A stretch of DNA of 5,264 bases. Source: CAYLJO01 sp964383905 (lineage in GTDB: Bacteria > Acidobacteriota > Blastocatellia > Pyrinomonadales > Pyrinomonadaceae). Positions 4,019 to 5,264 of this stretch are shown one piece after another. The position numbers and the translations under genes were made by a program. Numbering within the stretch: the first letter of the stretch is position 1; the number at the start of each line of letters is the position of its first letter. The notes under the pieces were generated by a model. The model was not told the DNA's origin, did no database searches, and worked only from the letters and a program-made list of their open reading frames with translations. The stretch is from NCBI GenBank assembly GCA_964383905.1, contig CAYLJO010000335.1, positions 1-5,264 of the forward strand, given 5' to 3'.

Positions 4019-5264
4019 ATGATACGTAAGCTGATGGATTTCATCCTCCGCGAGCAGTTCCTCGTCGTCGGATTCGCCGTTGTACTGTTTCTCGGGGGGC
4101 TTCTCGCCTTCCAACACCTCAACATCGAAGCCTACCCGGACCCCGCGCCGCCGATCATCGAGGTCATCGCCCAGAACCCCGGCTGGTCCGCCGAAGAGAT
4201 GGAGCGACTGATCACCGTCCCACTTGAGACCCAGCTCAACGGCATGCCGGGTATTGACAGTATTCGCTCGATCTCGCTCTTCGGTCTGACCGACATCAAG
4301 TGCTACTTCGGTTTTGAAACGGACTACAACTATGACCGGCAGGAGGTCCTTAACCGTTTACAGATGGTCACCCTCCCGTCGGGGGTGCAGCCTCAACTGT
4401 CACCCAGTTCCGCGGTCGGCGAGATCTACCGCTACCAGTTGGTCGGGCACGACCATAGTGTGATGGATCTGAAAGTCGCCGAGGACTGGATCCTCGAAAG
4501 ACAGTTCAAACAGGTGCCGGGCGTTATTGATGTCGTGAGCTTCGGCGGCCCGACCAAGGAGTTTCACGTCGATCTCGACCCGCGGAAGCTGATCGCTTAC
4601 GCCGTCTCCGTCCCTCAGGTCATCGCCGCCATCTCGAACAGCAACGCTAATGTCGGCGCGAGCTATCTGATGATCGGCGAGCAGAGCTACAACGTGCGCG
4701 GCATCGGGCTCTTTAAGGATGAAGAGGACATCGGCAACGTCGCGGTCACGACCCATGGCGGCACCCCCCTCTACCTCAAACAACTGGGGGAAATAAGTAT
4801 CGGGGCCAAGGTGCCGCTGGGCCGTGTCGGCAAGGACAATGATTCGGATGTCGTCGAGGGGATCGTGCTGATGCGGCGCGGCGAGAAGTCGCTCCCGACC
4901 CTTGAGCGGGTGCGCCAGAAGGTCGAGCAGCTCAACAACGGGATTTTGCCGAAAGGGATGAAGGTCGTTCCCTATTATGACCGGACGGACCTGATCAACA
5001 TCACGACCCATACCGTCCTTCACACCCTGATCAGCGGGATGGTGCTCGTGGCCCTTATTCTGCTCGCATTTCTCGGCGACCTGCGCGCCTCGCTCGTCGT
5101 GGCCCTCTCGATCCCGCTCTCGCTCCTTTTCACTTTCATCCTGATGGTGCTGCGGGGTGATTCGGCCAACCTGATCTCGATGGGCGCGATCGACTTCGGG
5201 ATCATCGTCGACGCCTCCGTGGTGATGGTCGAGAACATTTACCGCCATCTCGCGCAGCCCAGGC
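4019..5264 (+). CDS. Heavy-metal RND efflux pump, CusA/CzcA family (5' part, runs off window)
   Basis: This is the inner-membrane proton-driven pump of a tripartite metal exporter. The frame is open from ATG 4019 to the window edge (415 codons of an expected ~1,040). A strong ribosome-binding sequence, AAAGGAG (4006-4012), lies six bases before the ATG. Residues ~12-34 form the first membrane helix. The porter domain follows, with NIEAYPDPAPPIIEV, WSAEEMERLITVPLE, LNGMPGI and FGGPTKEFHVDLDP. Helices 2 and 3 cover about 334-352 and 358-378. Helix 4 has GAIDFGIIVDASVVMVEN, with D392, D398 and E405 matching CzcA's proton-relay residues D402, D408 and E415. This is the HME-RND signature and indicates divalent or monovalent metal cations rather than drugs. 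The metal cannot be told, because the periplasmic metal-binding methionines or acidic residues lie beyond the window. The pump reads intact here, although its adaptor upstream is mostly lost, so partners must come from elsewhere. Confidence 0.93.
   Translation, partial: MIRKLMDFILREQFLVVGFAVVLFLGGLLAFQHLNIEAYPDPAPPIIEVIAQNPGWSAEEMERLITVPLETQLNGMPGIDSIRSISLFGLTDIKCYFGFETDYNYDRQEVLNRLQMVTLPSGVQPQLSPSSAVGEIYRYQLVGHDHSVMDLKVAEDWILERQFKQVPGVIDVVSFGGPTKEFHVDLDPRKLIAYAVSVPQVIAAISNSNANVGASYLMIGEQSYNVRGIGLFKDEEDIGNVAVTTHGGTPLYLKQLGEISIGAKVPLGRVGKDNDSDVVEGIVLMRRGEKSLPTLERVRQKVEQLNNGILPKGMKVVPYYDRTDLINITTHTVLHTLISGMVLVALILLAFLGDLRASLVVALSIPLSLLFTFILMVLRGDSANLISMGAIDFGIIVDASVVMVENIYRHLAQPR

Noticed and set aside
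3709..4125. Minus-strand open frame of 138 codons
   Set aside because: It overlaps the deacylase motif region and the pump start in antisense, with no ribosome-binding site or family similarity.
4400..5248. Minus-strand open frame of 282 codons
   Set aside because: It lies antisense to the clear CusA/CzcA coding sequence. Its His/Asp-rich composition is what the complement of such a gene gives.

Overview
The window (GC-rich bacterial DNA) falls into two halves. The left half, about 1-1750, contains no complete gene. It is a patchwork of truncated and frameshifted remnants: a possible M28-peptidase N-terminus (-), an IS6-family transposase N-terminus (-), an IS110-family transposase N-terminus (+), an attC recombination site (-) beside the C-terminus of an amidohydrolase (-), and two pieces of OmpR-type response regulators (+). 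The right half, about 1830-5264, is a plus-strand locus built around a heavy-metal RND efflux pump, and its long genes are mostly intact.

Right-half layout: a possible promoter with an 18-bp perfect palindrome (1835-1868); a secreted VCBS/FG-GAP-like protein (2030-2710); an intergenic stretch holding a perfect 15-bp hairpin (2794-2827); the last ~49 codons of an RND periplasmic adaptor, frameshifted at its 5' edge (2936-3088); a PagL-like lipid A deacylase / acyloxyacyl hydrolase (3161-3916); and the first 415 codons of a CusA/CzcA-type inner-membrane pump (4019 to the window edge). The adaptor that should link the pump to an outer-membrane channel is nearly all deleted, and no TolC-like gene is visible. 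As it stands in this window the tripartite pump is incomplete.

The most informative single find is the attC site at 1018-1125. Its terminal 7-mers, its imperfect stem with two extrahelical bases on one arm, and its 3' consensus all match integron cassette sites. Its inferred orientation agrees with the adjacent minus-strand gene fragment, which stops 9 bases before it. No integrase is present, so this looks like a stray cassette or the edge of an integrase-less attC cluster.

The host is a Gram-negative bacterium, judged from the outer-membrane lipid A deacylase and the RND system. The style of the VCBS protein, the amidohydrolase and the possible M28 remnant fits Acidobacteriota or a similar environmental phylum. 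This placement is inference only. No rRNA, tRNA or CRISPR array was seen.
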